Assembly: GCA_964250225.1 (NCBI GenBank)
Contig: CAXUEY010000007.1
Location: 1 to 64,000, forward strand
Reading direction: 5' to 3'
DNA length: 64,000 nucleotides
Source of the DNA: Paraktedonobacter sp964250225
GTDB taxonomy: Bacteria; Chloroflexota; Ktedonobacteria; Ktedonobacterales; Ktedonobacteraceae
In this document: piece by piece, positions 51,634 to 60,239 of the stretch
How the letters are laid out: the number at the start of each line of letters is the position of its first letter
Position numbering within the stretch: the first letter of the stretch is position 1
Position numbers and translations under genes: made by a program
The notes under the pieces: model-generated
The model's input: the letters and a program-made list of their open reading frames with translations, nothing else
The model's database searches: none
Told to the model about the DNA's origin: nothing

Positions 51634-53286
51634 ATGGGTATACTTCATGGTGGCTGGCTGGTCGCGAAGATGTTGAAGCGCGAAGGGGTTGAGGTGGTCT
51701 TCACGCTCAGCGGCGGACATATCGCGGGCATTTACGATGGCTGTCTGCGCGAGGGTATTCGCGTGGTCGATACGCGTCACGAGCAGGCGGCGGTTCACGC
51801 GGCGGAAGGTTGGGCGAAGGTCACGCGCAAGCCCGGCGTGGCGCTGCTAACGGCGGGTCCGGGCGTGACCGATGGTGTGACGGGTGTGGCCAACGCATAT
51901 CTGGCCGGGAGTCCTGTGCTGGTGATCGGTGGCGCTGCTCCCCAGGGCTTCTGGGATCGCGGGGCGCTGCAAGAGATGGGCCAGATCGATCTCTTGCGCC
52001 CGATTACCAAATGGGCGCGCTCGATTCACGAGACCGCGCGTCTGGGCGAATATACTGCCGCGGCCTTTCGCCAGATGCTCAGTGGCAAGCCTGGTCCGGT
52101 CTTTTTAGAGATGCCGATGGATATTTTGAATAATTTTGTGGATACGGACGCGGAGACGTTTTTCGAGCCTGGCGAGCCGACTCACTACCGCTATCAGGGC
52201 AAGGTCGCGCCCGATCCCGCAATGATCGAGCAAGCGGTGCAGTTGCTGGAGAAGGCTCAGCGCCCGGTGATTATGGCCGGGACAGCGGTCTGGTGGTGCG
52301 ATGCCGCCGAGCCGCTGCGCCAGTTGGCCGAACGTTTGCACGCGCCCGTCTATCTCAATGGCGCGGGCCGTGGGTGTCTGCCGCCGAGCCATCCGCTCTT
52401 CTTCAGCCTCTCGCGCCGCAAAGCCCTGGAGGGTGCCGATACCATCCTGGCCATTGGCACGCGCATGGATTTCCGCCTGAACCACGGGCAGCCGCCACTG
52501 ATCCCAGCTGCGGCCAACGTCATCTCGCTGGACCTGGCCGCCGAGGACGTGGGCGTGAATCGGGGCGCACAGGCTGCGCTGGTCGGCGATGTCGGCCTGA
52601 GTATGAGCGCGCTAACCCGGTGTACCAAACAACTGCCTGCCGGCGAGTGGCTGACGTATATTCACGAGCAAGAGGAGAAGAGTCGCGAGCGTGAAAGCGT
52701 GCTGCTCAACTCTGAGGCCGTGCCCATCCATCCCACGCGCTTCTGCCGCGAGATCCGCGACTTTATCGACGACGAGACCACCGTGGTAGGCGATGGCGGC
52801 GATATCGTCAGCTATGCCGGACGTGTCATCAACGTCGCCCGGCCCGCGTACTGGCTCGATTCGGGACCGATGGGCTGTCTGGGCACGGGCACCGGTTTCG
52901 CGATGGCCGCGCAACTGGCCCGGCCTGGCAAGCGCGTCCTGATGATCTATGGGGACGGCTCCTTTGGTCTCAACGGCATGGAATTTGAGAGCATGGTGCG
53001 TCAGAAGCTGCCCATTGTCGCCATCATCGGTAACGACGGCGCGTGGGGCCAGATCAAGCATCCCCAGAAAGCTATGGTTGGCCACACCACTGCCGCCGAA
53101 CTCACGCCCGGTATCCGCTACGACAGGATGGTCGAGGCGCTGGGTGGCCACGGCGAACTGGTCGAGCGCCCGGAGGAGATCCGCCCCGCATTAGAGCGTG
53201 CCTTCGCCTCTGGCCTGCCCGCCTGCGTCAATGTCCTGCTCGATCCCGATAAGCCGTATAGCCGCTCGACGAACGTTGCGGTGTAG
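51634..53286 (+). CDS. ThDP-dependent enzyme, acetolactate-synthase-like
   Basis: 550 residues, full length for this family. The catalytic Glu50 is in VVDTRHEQAAVHAAEGWAKV; the ThDP-binding motif is YGDGSFGLNGMEFESMVRQK through IIGNDGAWGQ near residues 440-472. The middle domain shows AGTAVWWCDAAEPLRQLAER. By style it is nearer to oxalyl-CoA decarboxylase, 2-hydroxyacyl-CoA lyase and IlvB-like proteins than to biosynthetic acetolactate synthase, and no small subunit is adjacent. Carbon-carbon cleavage or ligation with 2-keto acids is expected. AAAGGAGGG precedes the ATG. A strong terminator follows. Confidence 0.9.
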   Translation: MGILHGGWLVAKMLKREGVEVVFTLSGGHIAGIYDGCLREGIRVVDTRHEQAAVHAAEGWAKVTRKPGVALLTAGPGVTDGVTGVANAYLAGSPVLVIGGAAPQGFWDRGALQEMGQIDLLRPITKWARSIHETARLGEYTAAAFRQMLSGKPGPVFLEMPMDILNNFVDTDAETFFEPGEPTHYRYQGKVAPDPAMIEQAVQLLEKAQRPVIMAGTAVWWCDAAEPLRQLAERLHAPVYLNGAGRGCLPPSHPLFFSLSRRKALEGADTILAIGTRMDFRLNHGQPPLIPAAANVISLDLAAEDVGVNRGAQAALVGDVGLSMSALTRCTKQLPAGEWLTYIHEQEEKSRERESVLLNSEAVPIHPTRFCREIRDFIDDETTVVGDGGDIVSYAGRVINVARPAYWLDSGPMGCLGTGTGFAMAAQLARPGKRVLMIYGDGSFGLNGMEFESMVRQKLPIVAIIGNDGAWGQIKHPQKAMVGHTTAAELTPGIRYDRMVEALGGHGELVERPEEIRPALERAFASGLPACVNVLLDPDKPYSRSTNVAV

Positions 53287-53328
53287 TACAAGAAGTACTA
53301 TTAGAGGAATGCTATCACTGCTCTGGTT

Positions 53329-53380
53329 GTTTTCTAAAACGAGGCGTCGGTCTGAACATCCTCGCCTCGTTTTAGAAAAC
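53329..53380. terminator. Terminator with perfect 18-bp stem
   Basis: Perfect 18-base arms (53329-53346 and 53363-53380, core CTAAAACGAGGCG) enclose a 16-base loop. The inner stem AAAACGAGGCG/CGCCTCGTTTT ends in TTTT. It lies between the ThDP enzyme gene and the PPOX gene. Confidence 0.75.
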
Positions 53381-53404
53381 ATAACCAGGAGTACAATAAT
53401 CACC

Positions 53405-53830
53405 GTGACAGTTTTCAAAAGCGAGCCTCAGAGCAATGATCCCTTTGCGGCCTTCTATCCCCAGCCATTTGTGAGGCTGACAACCTTCCGCAAGAGCGGA
53501 GAGGCGGTTCCAACCACCGTCTGGTTCGCGCCGGATCAGGCCGGGCATATCTATGTGACAACCCAGGCAAGCGCGGGTAAACTCAAGCGCATCCGCCACA
53601 CCGCTCGCGTCCAACTGGCGCCTGCGGATTTCGCGGGCAACCTTCTGCCGGGGTATGCGGCGGTAGCCGGTTCCGCGCGCGAAATCACGCCCGCGGAACA
53701 CAAACTGGCCGAGGCTGCCTTCCTCACAAAATATGGGGACGAATATACAGCTCTCATAGCGCGTATGGGCGATGGCCAGAGCATTGCGCGCACCTACATC
53801 GAGATTGTGCCGACTGGCGAGCACGCATAA
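53405..53830 (+). CDS. PPOX-class F420-dependent oxidoreductase
   Basis: 141 residues from a GTG at 53405, about 12 bases after AGGAG; the start is only moderately sure. The split-barrel flavin-type fold is shown by FVRLTTFRKSGEAVPTTVWF, then HIYVTTQASAGKLKRIRHTA and RVQLAPADFAG, as in Rv1155-type proteins. These enzymes bind F420 (or FMN) and reduce heme precursors, biliverdin or other ligands. The presence implies F420 in the organism, which is known in Chloroflexota and Actinobacteria. It stands alone after a terminator, facing the NarL-type regulator gene. Confidence 0.87.
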   Translation: MTVFKSEPQSNDPFAAFYPQPFVRLTTFRKSGEAVPTTVWFAPDQAGHIYVTTQASAGKLKRIRHTARVQLAPADFAGNLLPGYAAVAGSAREITPAEHKLAEAAFLTKYGDEYTALIARMGDGQSIARTYIEIVPTGEHA

Positions 53831-53902
53831 CCACAGGCTGCGCTTGTACCAGCACTAAACGAGTGTTCGTGGGCCGAGACTGCACCAGCACCGGTCGGAT
53901 CT

Positions 53903-54724
53903 TCACCACTCGTCCAGCGGAATAAGGCCGTGGCGGAAGGCGAAGATGGCGGCCTGGGTGCGGTCGCGAATGCCGAGCTTCTGGAAAATGACCGAGAGAT
54001 AGTTTTTGACCGTTTTTTCGGAATAGGCCAGTTGCTCGGCAATCTCTTTATTGCTCATGCCCATCGCGACATAGCGCAGAATATCCAGCTCTTTCTCCGA
54101 GAGGTCGCTGAGCGCGGACCCATCAGCGGTGAGGTTGGAGAGGCGGCGAAACTCGCTGATAATCGTGCCGGTCAGTTCAGGCTCGATCAAGACCTGGCCC
54201 GCGTGGACCTGGCGAATCGTCGCGGCCAGTTCCTGAGATGAAGCGGTTTTGAGCAGGTAGCCGCGCGCGCCGCTTTTGATGGCCTGGAGCACCTGCTGGT
54301 CCTGGCGATGCATGGTCAGCATAATCACCGCCAGGGCGGGAAACTCGTTGGTGAGTTGCTGCGTCACCGCGATGCCATCGACCACCGGCATGCTAATATC
54401 CATCAGCACAACGTCCGGCTGCCACTGGCGCACCTTCTGGATGGCCTCCAGCCCATTAACCGCCTCGTCCACCACCCGCAGGTCATCCTCCAGCGAGAGC
54501 AACTGGCGCAGACCTTCACGCATCAGCGCGTGGTCATCGACCAGCAAGATAGTAATGGTCGCGGTTTCCAGCCGCGGGGCGCGCCCATGCTGCTCACTGC
54601 TCTCCCGTTGCACCGTCACGCCCCGTTCTTCCTGGGCACGGCGCTCCGAGGCATGTGAGCGAATGTCCATTGCGACGATGGCATGCGCCCGGTGATCTGG
54701 TGGATTAAATGGATTGTGTGCCAC
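53903..54724 (-). CDS. NarL/LuxR-type response regulator (orphan)
   Basis: 273 residues, GTG start at 54724 with AGGAG five bases upstream. Residues 1-55 are a disordered, charged extension not usual for NarL proteins. The receiver (58-175) has the acidic pair in LLVDDHALMREGL, phospho-acceptor Asp109 (VVLMDISMP) and the Lys in GYLLKTA. The output domain is a LuxR HTH: LSDLSEKELDILRYVAMGMS, NKEIAEQLAYSEKTVKNYLS. No histidine kinase gene is adjacent. It is likely a phosphorylation-dependent activator; its partner kinase is elsewhere. Confidence 0.94.
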   Translation of the reverse strand: MAHNPFNPPDHRAHAIVAMDIRSHASERRAQEERGVTVQRESSEQHGRAPRLETATITILLVDDHALMREGLRQLLSLEDDLRVVDEAVNGLEAIQKVRQWQPDVVLMDISMPVVDGIAVTQQLTNEFPALAVIMLTMHRQDQQVLQAIKSGARGYLLKTASSQELAATIRQVHAGQVLIEPELTGTIISEFRRLSNLTADGSALSDLSEKELDILRYVAMGMSNKEIAEQLAYSEKTVKNYLSVIFQKLGIRDRTQAAIFAFRHGLIPLDEW

Positions 54725-54961
54725 AACGACTCCTACCGTTTCTCTACTAAGCTCGCCAGGCGCCGATTTGTCGAGAGCCGACGCGTGTGATTTAATAATA
54801 AAACGTTCCTATCTGTAGTATGAGCAACCGGGCGTGGTAAAACATCACTCAGGTGGGGGATTTTTCGTTTTGTAAGCTGCAAAAACATAGGCGCGCAAAG
54901 CTATGTGGAGGGCGCAAGAATGCGCTCGCACACGTCTTGAGGACCGCGCTAAAGGATGGTT

Positions 54962-55612
54962 ATGGGTACAACATCCCTGGAAACGGACCTTTATACAGAA
55001 ATTGAGAGGCGTTTCGCCGGGTTTGACGATCCCGCGCACGGCTGGGAGCATGTGCGACGGGTCTACAACCTGGCGCTGCGCATTGCCAGAGAGGAAGGGG
55101 CGGATACGCTGATTACTGGGACTGCGGCGCTGTTACATGATATTGGGCGCCTCGTCCACAAAAAAGGTGTGCATCACGCTGAACTTTCGGTGGAAGAGAG
55201 CCGCCAGATCCTCGCCCGCTATCCCTTAAAACCAGAGCAGGTTGAGGCAATCTTGCACGCTATTGTCGCCCACAGCTTCAGTCAGGGCATCGAGCCGCGT
55301 ACCCTGGAGGCCCGTGTGCTGCGCGACGCTGACCGCCTGGATGGTCTGGGTGCCATTGGCATTATGCGCTGGGCGATCACAGGCACCATGAAACACAAGG
55401 CGCAAGCGCTCAACTATCATCCCGCTGATCCCTTTGGCGAGCAGCATGAACTGGATGACCGGCACTACATGCTCGATCACTTCTCTACCAAGCTCCTCAA
55501 GCTGGAGGACGGGATGTATACAGCAACAGGTCGCGCGCTAGCCCGGCACCGCACCGCCTATATGCGCGCTTATCTGCAGGAGTTCAAGTCCGAGTTGGAA
55601 GGCTCACATTGA
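54962..55612 (+). CDS. HD-domain phosphohydrolase
   Basis: 216 residues from the ATG at 54962, which has AAAGGA upstream (ATG at 54956 is too close to it). The HD motif is ALLHDIGRLVHKKGVHHAEL, preceded by HGWEHVRRVYNLAL (HxxR-like first metal ligand) and followed by AIVAHSFSQ and LRDADRLDGLGAIG (the final Asp). This fits HD hydrolases of small nucleotides (the YedJ or uncharacterised 5'-nucleotidase type) acting in the cytoplasm. It is next to the DinB gene, convergent, 30 bases apart. Confidence 0.92.
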   Translation: MGTTSLETDLYTEIERRFAGFDDPAHGWEHVRRVYNLALRIAREEGADTLITGTAALLHDIGRLVHKKGVHHAELSVEESRQILARYPLKPEQVEAILHAIVAHSFSQGIEPRTLEARVLRDADRLDGLGAIGIMRWAITGTMKHKAQALNYHPADPFGEQHELDDRHYMLDHFSTKLLKLEDGMYTATGRALARHRTAYMRAYLQEFKSELEGSH

Positions 55613-55642
55613 GCACAGTCATGTTCAGCTAGCTCCAACCAC

Positions 55643-56134
55643 TCACGCCTGTGTTGGAAGGCCCGCTCTCAGTTTAATCAGTTGTTGGGCGTGGTTTTGA
55701 TCGTGCTGGGGCAGGATATTCACCAGCTGGTAGAATTTGAGCTGGCCCCAGCTGGGATGGCGGAACGGGCGCTCCCACACCTCGACAGGCAGCGTGCTGA
55801 GATACTCAAATAGCTCCTCGCGGCGCGCTGCCATGCCCGTCAGCACGGCTTCGAGCGAGATCGGTGGCTGAGATGCGCGGGTTCGGCGCGGCGCCTCTTC
55901 TTCAGGTGCGGCAATCAGCGGGTTCTCTTCATTCTGGATCGTATACAGCTGTTCCAGAGCCAGCCCATCGGTGATATAGACATGCTGCGCGATCTCAAGC
56001 GCCGACCACTCATCGGGCGTCGGTGCGGCATTCAGTTCTGCATGCTCGAACTTCGCCAACTGACTGATCAGTTCGATGCGGGCAGAGACCATCTTGGGAC
56101 GGGCTTTTTCAAACGGGTTTTCCAGCGTTGCCAT
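55643..56134 (-). CDS. DinB-superfamily protein
   Basis: 163 residues with a four-helix bundle. The motifs are PTPDEWSALEIAQHVYITDG, then WGQLKFYQLVNILPQHDQNH with the metal-site His triad region, as in DinB/YfiT proteins. AGGAGG precedes the ATG. DinB-type proteins bind a metal and are often thiol-dependent transferases (bacillithiol or mycothiol type) or of unknown function. It lies just upstream on the minus strand from the HD gene, but on the opposite side; cotranscription with parB is unlikely (58 bases, parB ends toward it). Confidence 0.85.
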   Translation of the reverse strand: MATLENPFEKARPKMVSARIELISQLAKFEHAELNAAPTPDEWSALEIAQHVYITDGLALEQLYTIQNEENPLIAAPEEEAPRRTRASQPPISLEAVLTGMAARREELFEYLSTLPVEVWERPFRHPSWGQLKFYQLVNILPQHDQNHAQQLIKLRAGLPTQA

Positions 56135-56191
56135 ACGTTTTTTTCCTCCTACACTTCCAGATAAGCCGATGGGGGCATCGTTGCCCTTATC

Positions 56192-57217
56192 TCAGGCATC
56201 TTTTTTGACAAGCTGGCTATACAGGCGCTCCAATTCATCCTGATTGCTGAAATGAAGCACCAGTGTCCCCTTGCCTTTCGCATTATATTTCAAATCAACC
56301 TTAACCGTCAGCGCGTCTCGAAACTGCGTCTCTAAATCGGCGAGGTCAGCGGAACGGCGCGGCGGCGTAGTGACTGCCAGCACCTCTGCGGTAGTCTCCT
56401 CCACGTGCTCCGTGGCTTTCACGCGCGCGGCCAGCTCCTCAGCCTGGCGCACATTCAGCTTGAGCGTGATGATCTTGCCCATTGCCGCGACCTGGTCCTC
56501 TTCGCGAGGAATACCGATCAGGGTGCGCGCATGGCCCTCGGTAAAGTTGGGGTACTCATGAGGGTTAATCAATGCTTCACGCACTTTGGGCGCAAGCTGC
56601 AAGAGGCGCATAGTGTTATTGATGGTCGAGCGGTCCCGACCCACCTGGTGCGCCACCTGCTCCTGCGTCAGGCCAAACTCCGTGACCAGCGCGTGATAGG
56701 CCAGGGCCTCCTCGATGGGATTGAGATCCTCGCGCTGAATATTCTCGATCAGCGCCAGCTCCAACATCTCCAGCGGCGTGACCTCTTTGATGACCGCCGG
56801 CACCTCGCTCAGGCCGGCCAGCCGCGAGGCCCGCCAGCGTCGTTCACCCGCGATAATCTGGTACATCACCGTATCCGCGCCCTGGGCCTGAGCGGGTGAA
56901 GAGCCGTCGCTGAACCAGTTGTCAGCTGCGGGTTGGCTGACTGGCTGCATCTCGACGGGCAACGTATCCAGTCGCGTCACCACCAGCGGTTGGAGCAGGC
57001 CATACTCTTTGATCGAGGCGCTCAGCTCAAGCAGACGTGGATCGTCATCGCGGAAGACCTTCCGTGGCTGGCGTGGGTTGGGGATAACACACTCCAACGC
57101 CACCATGATGATGTTCTGCGCGTCCACGCGTGTCGGTTGTTGGGTAGAAATGACCTGTGAGGCGCCAGAGATCAGCGCGTCCAGGCCACGTCCCAGGCCG
57201 AATTTCTGTTTAGCCAC
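56192..57217 (-). CDS. parB: Chromosome partitioning protein ParB (Spo0J)
   Basis: 341 residues, GTG start at 57217 with GGAGG upstream. The N-terminal domain is typical: QNIIMVALECVIPNPRQPRK (box 1), then IIAGERRWRASRLAGLSEVP with the CTP-binding ERR motif. The HTH LTQEQVAHQVGRDRSTINNT binds parS, and the C-terminal dimerisation domain ends LVLHFSNQDELERLYSQL. It loads onto parS near the origin as a CTP-switch clamp. The start overlaps the end of parA by 8 bases. No canonical parS was seen in this window. Confidence 0.96.
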   Translation of the reverse strand: MAKQKFGLGRGLDALISGASQVISTQQPTRVDAQNIIMVALECVIPNPRQPRKVFRDDDPRLLELSASIKEYGLLQPLVVTRLDTLPVEMQPVSQPAADNWFSDGSSPAQAQGADTVMYQIIAGERRWRASRLAGLSEVPAVIKEVTPLEMLELALIENIQREDLNPIEEALAYHALVTEFGLTQEQVAHQVGRDRSTINNTMRLLQLAPKVREALINPHEYPNFTEGHARTLIGIPREEDQVAAMGKIITLKLNVRQAEELAARVKATEHVEETTAEVLAVTTPPRRSADLADLETQFRDALTVKVDLKYNAKGKGTLVLHFSNQDELERLYSQLVKKDA

Positions 57218-57980
57218 GAGTAATTACCTCCTCGGCCAGCGTGCGATACGAGATGGCGCCGGGAGACGCCGAGTCGTAGTCGAGGATCGATTGGCCAAAG
57301 CTGGGCGCCTCGCTCAAACGCACATTGCGGTTAATGATCGTCTGAAACACCTCGTTGGGGAAGTGGCTGCGCACCTCGCGCACAATCTCACCGGCCAGGC
57401 GCGTGCGTGGATCAAACATCGTCAGCACCACCCCGGCGATATAGAGCTGGGGGTTCAATTTATTTTTCACAATCTGGATCGTATTCAACAGGTGGGTCAG
57501 TCCTTCCAGAGCCAGGTACTCGCACTGGATCGGAATAATCAGGCCATCGGCAGCCACCAGCGCGTTGACGGTCAATAGGCCCAGCGAAGGCGGACAGTCG
57601 ATAATGATATAGTCGCAGCGCTCGCGAATGGGCTTGAGCGCCTGAGTCAGACGATGCTCGCGGGCCAGCGCGCCGACCAGCTCGACTTCGGCTGCCGCCA
57701 GATCGACGGTACAGGGAGCGACCACAAGCTCGCGCCGACTCGATGGCACGATCACATCAAAGATCGAAAGATCCTCCCCCTCCTGAACAAGCACATCATA
57801 AATGGTGTGGGACTTGATACTCTTCGCCACCCCGATCCCGCTGGTCGCATTGGCCTGGGGGTCCATATCAATGAGCAAAACCTTACGGCCCGCTGCCGCC
57901 AGATAGGTAGCGAGATTGATAGCTGTTGTGGTTTTGCCCACCCCACCCTTCTGATTAGTAATTGCATAAACTTTGGACAC
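57210..57980 (-). CDS. parA: Chromosome partitioning ATPase ParA (Soj)
   Basis: 256 residues, GTG start at 57980 with GGAAGTGG upstream. The deviant Walker A motif is KGGVGKTT at residues 11-18, followed by LLIDMDPQANATSGIGVAKS (switch) and DYIIIDCPPSLGLLTVNALV. ParA forms ATP-dependent gradients on nucleoid DNA to move origins. It overlaps parB by 8 bases, the normal parAB order. Confidence 0.97.
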   Translation of the reverse strand: MSKVYAITNQKGGVGKTTTAINLATYLAAAGRKVLLIDMDPQANATSGIGVAKSIKSHTIYDVLVQEGEDLSIFDVIVPSSRRELVVAPCTVDLAAAEVELVGALAREHRLTQALKPIRERCDYIIIDCPPSLGLLTVNALVAADGLIIPIQCEYLALEGLTHLLNTIQIVKNKLNPQLYIAGVVLTMFDPRTRLAGEIVREVRSHFPNEVFQTIINRNVRLSEAPSFGQSILDYDSASPGAISYRTLAEEVITRG

Positions 57981-58434
57981 AGGCCACTTCCGTACCTTTC
58001 ATCTGACCGCACACCAGGCCAGGCTATGTGACTGCGCAGTAGCGAGTCCACTTTATCTAAAACTTGCCAATAGAGTTAGCTCGTGGGTTCATGTGCTGAG
58101 AACATTGTAGCAAATGCGCAGGAGAGAAGCAACTGGCATGCTAGAGCCATTTTCCTGATAGGTCAGCCATTTTCTGACCCATTAACATGGGGACGAAATC
58201 CCTGGTAGCGGTAGTTTCCACGCTCGCGAACACCTCGCTCTGTCTGTGTGAGATAGTACACCATCCATACGTAGTTCAAAGAAAACATGCAGATACCAAT
58301 GCATGCAGGACTTGTATTGATACAAAGAAACGTGCTACTATTTCCGTAATACATAGGCACGCTCCCCACGATGTTCCTGGGAAACAAGGGAACATCTGGC
58401 CGAGCAAAGCGATACCAGCAAGAGGGCCAGGCTT
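57981..58434. other. Intergenic region between divergent genes
   Basis: About 454 bases. A direct repeat of AGCCATTTTC occurs near 58145 and 58165, and a 6-bp hairpin GGTCAG/CTGACC is at 58161-58179. No gene or clear promoter elements with good spacing were found. GAGGG near 58420 serves the next gene. Confidence 0.4.
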
Positions 58435-60183
58435 ATGATGAGAGCACCACGACCAGAGGATACTCTGGCGCGTTTCCGTGAGCGCGAGAAGCATATCATC
58501 CAAAGAAACTCTGCCATAGGGGAGCGAGCCTTTTCCGATGAGGGGCAGGATCTCACGATCACCAGTTTGGGCGAATATCTTTTGCCGTATTTCCTGGCAG
58601 GAGCGGAAGTGTGCTGGTTCAATGTCGTCCTGATCGGACTGGCCAGCGCCAGAATCTTGAACTCGGACACGGCGCTGCTGCCTTTCTGGGCGCCGCCGCT
58701 ACTCCTGCTTGGCTCGATCTGGCTCTTCCGGCGTGTGCTGCAAAAGGGGAGCAGCGAGCAGGAGGGGGACGAGGAAAGCGATGGGCAGAATGTGTTGCAG
58801 CGGTCCGCCTTGCGCCTGATGTTCGGTCTGATCGGGCTGGTCACACTCATTGTGATCTGGCTGCGCATCTACTCCGCCGCCAACATGTTGTTTGATCCGG
58901 GTTGGTTGCTGGCCTTTGTGAATGATCTGCTCTCACTTGACGCGCATTTCTATCAGGTGCTCTTTATTATCGGCGTGGCCATCTATCTTTGCTGGAGAGC
59001 CATGCGCCTGGCTCAGCTCACCGTCGATCCTGGCCACGTCTTCACGCAGATTCGCATCGGTCTGCCGGTTTTTCTGGCGGTCATCTTCATACGCGCCAAC
59101 CATTTCGGCGTGGGCACCACTGCTGACGACGTGGTGCTGATTCTGCTCTTCCCCATCTTTCTCTATCTCGTACTCTCGGCTCACGCTCTGGCGCGGGCCT
59201 CGTGGATCAGGCGCGACCATGCCGCTGGTCTGGAGGGCAGCGTCGTGGCGCAGGAACGCTCCATGCTCAGCATAATTACGGGCGTGGGCGCGGCGCTGCT
59301 GGCCATCACGCTCATCGGTGGCACCGTCTTCAGCCCGGCCTTCTTCAACTCAGCCCAACCTGTTTTGCGGGTAGCGAATACGGTCTATAGCGCGCTCATC
59401 GCAGTCCTGGGCCGTATTCTCCTCTTCATCTTTACGCCTATTTACGGACTATTTGCCTGGATTTTCAAGTTATTCGGAGCTAACCCGCCAGTGATTAACC
59501 GGATTGGTGTATGCCGTTTTAATCCACTCCCCACCGGGGTAGCTTCTGCACCGCAAGCGACACCCCCGCCGCACGCGCCACCGCCACCAGCGGCCTGCAC
59601 TCAACACCCCCTCGCGGTGCAGGGCACGAGTGGCTATACCGAGTTTATCACCATTCTCACCAAATTCCTGCTGCCCGCGCTCATTCTGCTGGTGCTCATC
59701 CTGCTGGTGCGCTGGGCCTTGCGCAAACGCCGAAAGTTGCGGCTCGCGCTCAATCGCAAGGGCGGCGATGTTCACGAGAGCGTCTGGTCGTGGAGCCTCT
59801 TCTGGGGCCAGTTGCGCGGGATATTATTGGCGCTCTTTGGACGTTTCTTGCCCAAAAACGCCAGTGAGGAGAACGGCCAGCAGTCTGAGGAGATGGCAGC
59901 CAGTCCGGCGGCGCGCTCTATACGCGAGATCTATCGCGCGTTGCTGAAAAAAGCGGCCTCACGCGGCCAGATCCGCAAGCGCGACGAGACACCACACGAA
60001 TTTCAGTACCGCCTGGACGAGCGCGAGCCTGAGAACGAGCCGCAACTGGGCATGCTCACCGAAGCGTATGCCCTGACCCGCTACGGCGGCGGCGTGCCCA
60101 ATGAACATGAGCTGGTTACTATTCGCCAGGGCTGGCATGAGCTGGATCGAAAATGGGAGGCCGCACCCCGCCACGGCATGTAA
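58435..60183 (+). CDS. Membrane protein with a C-terminal DUF4129 domain
   Basis: 582 residues. An acidic N-terminus is followed by about ten membrane segments (60-365), a Pro/Ala-rich loop after VINRIGVCRFNPLP, one more segment near 400-425, and the C-terminal DUF4129 domain: SIREIYRALLKKAASRGQIR, then DETPHEFQYRLDER and TEAYALTRYGGGVPNEHELV. In other bacteria DUF4129 proteins accompany transglutaminase-like or MoxR/DUF58 clusters at the cell envelope; here those genes are not adjacent. The second DUF4129 gene follows 56 bases later, so they form an operon. Confidence 0.85.
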   Translation: MMRAPRPEDTLARFREREKHIIQRNSAIGERAFSDEGQDLTITSLGEYLLPYFLAGAEVCWFNVVLIGLASARILNSDTALLPFWAPPLLLLGSIWLFRRVLQKGSSEQEGDEESDGQNVLQRSALRLMFGLIGLVTLIVIWLRIYSAANMLFDPGWLLAFVNDLLSLDAHFYQVLFIIGVAIYLCWRAMRLAQLTVDPGHVFTQIRIGLPVFLAVIFIRANHFGVGTTADDVVLILLFPIFLYLVLSAHALARASWIRRDHAAGLEGSVVAQERSMLSIITGVGAALLAITLIGGTVFSPAFFNSAQPVLRVANTVYSALIAVLGRILLFIFTPIYGLFAWIFKLFGANPPVINRIGVCRFNPLPTGVASAPQATPPPHAPPPPAACTQHPLAVQGTSGYTEFITILTKFLLPALILLVLILLVRWALRKRRKLRLALNRKGGDVHESVWSWSLFWGQLRGILLALFGRFLPKNASEENGQQSEEMAASPAARSIREIYRALLKKAASRGQIRKRDETPHEFQYRLDEREPENEPQLGMLTEAYALTRYGGGVPNEHELVTIRQGWHELDRKWEAAPRHGM

Positions 60184-60206
60184 CCGTTTCTGGCTAAAAA
60201 CGGTTA
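60181..60206 (+). other. Hairpin at the first DUF4129 stop codon
   Basis: TAACCGTTT (60181-60189, containing the TAA stop) and AAACGGTTA (60198-60206) form a perfect 9-bp stem with an 8-base loop. No U-tract follows, so attenuation or mRNA stability is more likely than termination. Confidence 0.45.
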
Positions 60207-60239
60207 TAGATTCTAATACTAAACGGAAGAGGCTCTGCT

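Noticed and set aside
57981..58434. Possible origin or parS cluster next to parA
   Set aside because: No DnaA-box cluster or parS-like palindrome was found; only a 6-bp hairpin and a short direct repeat.
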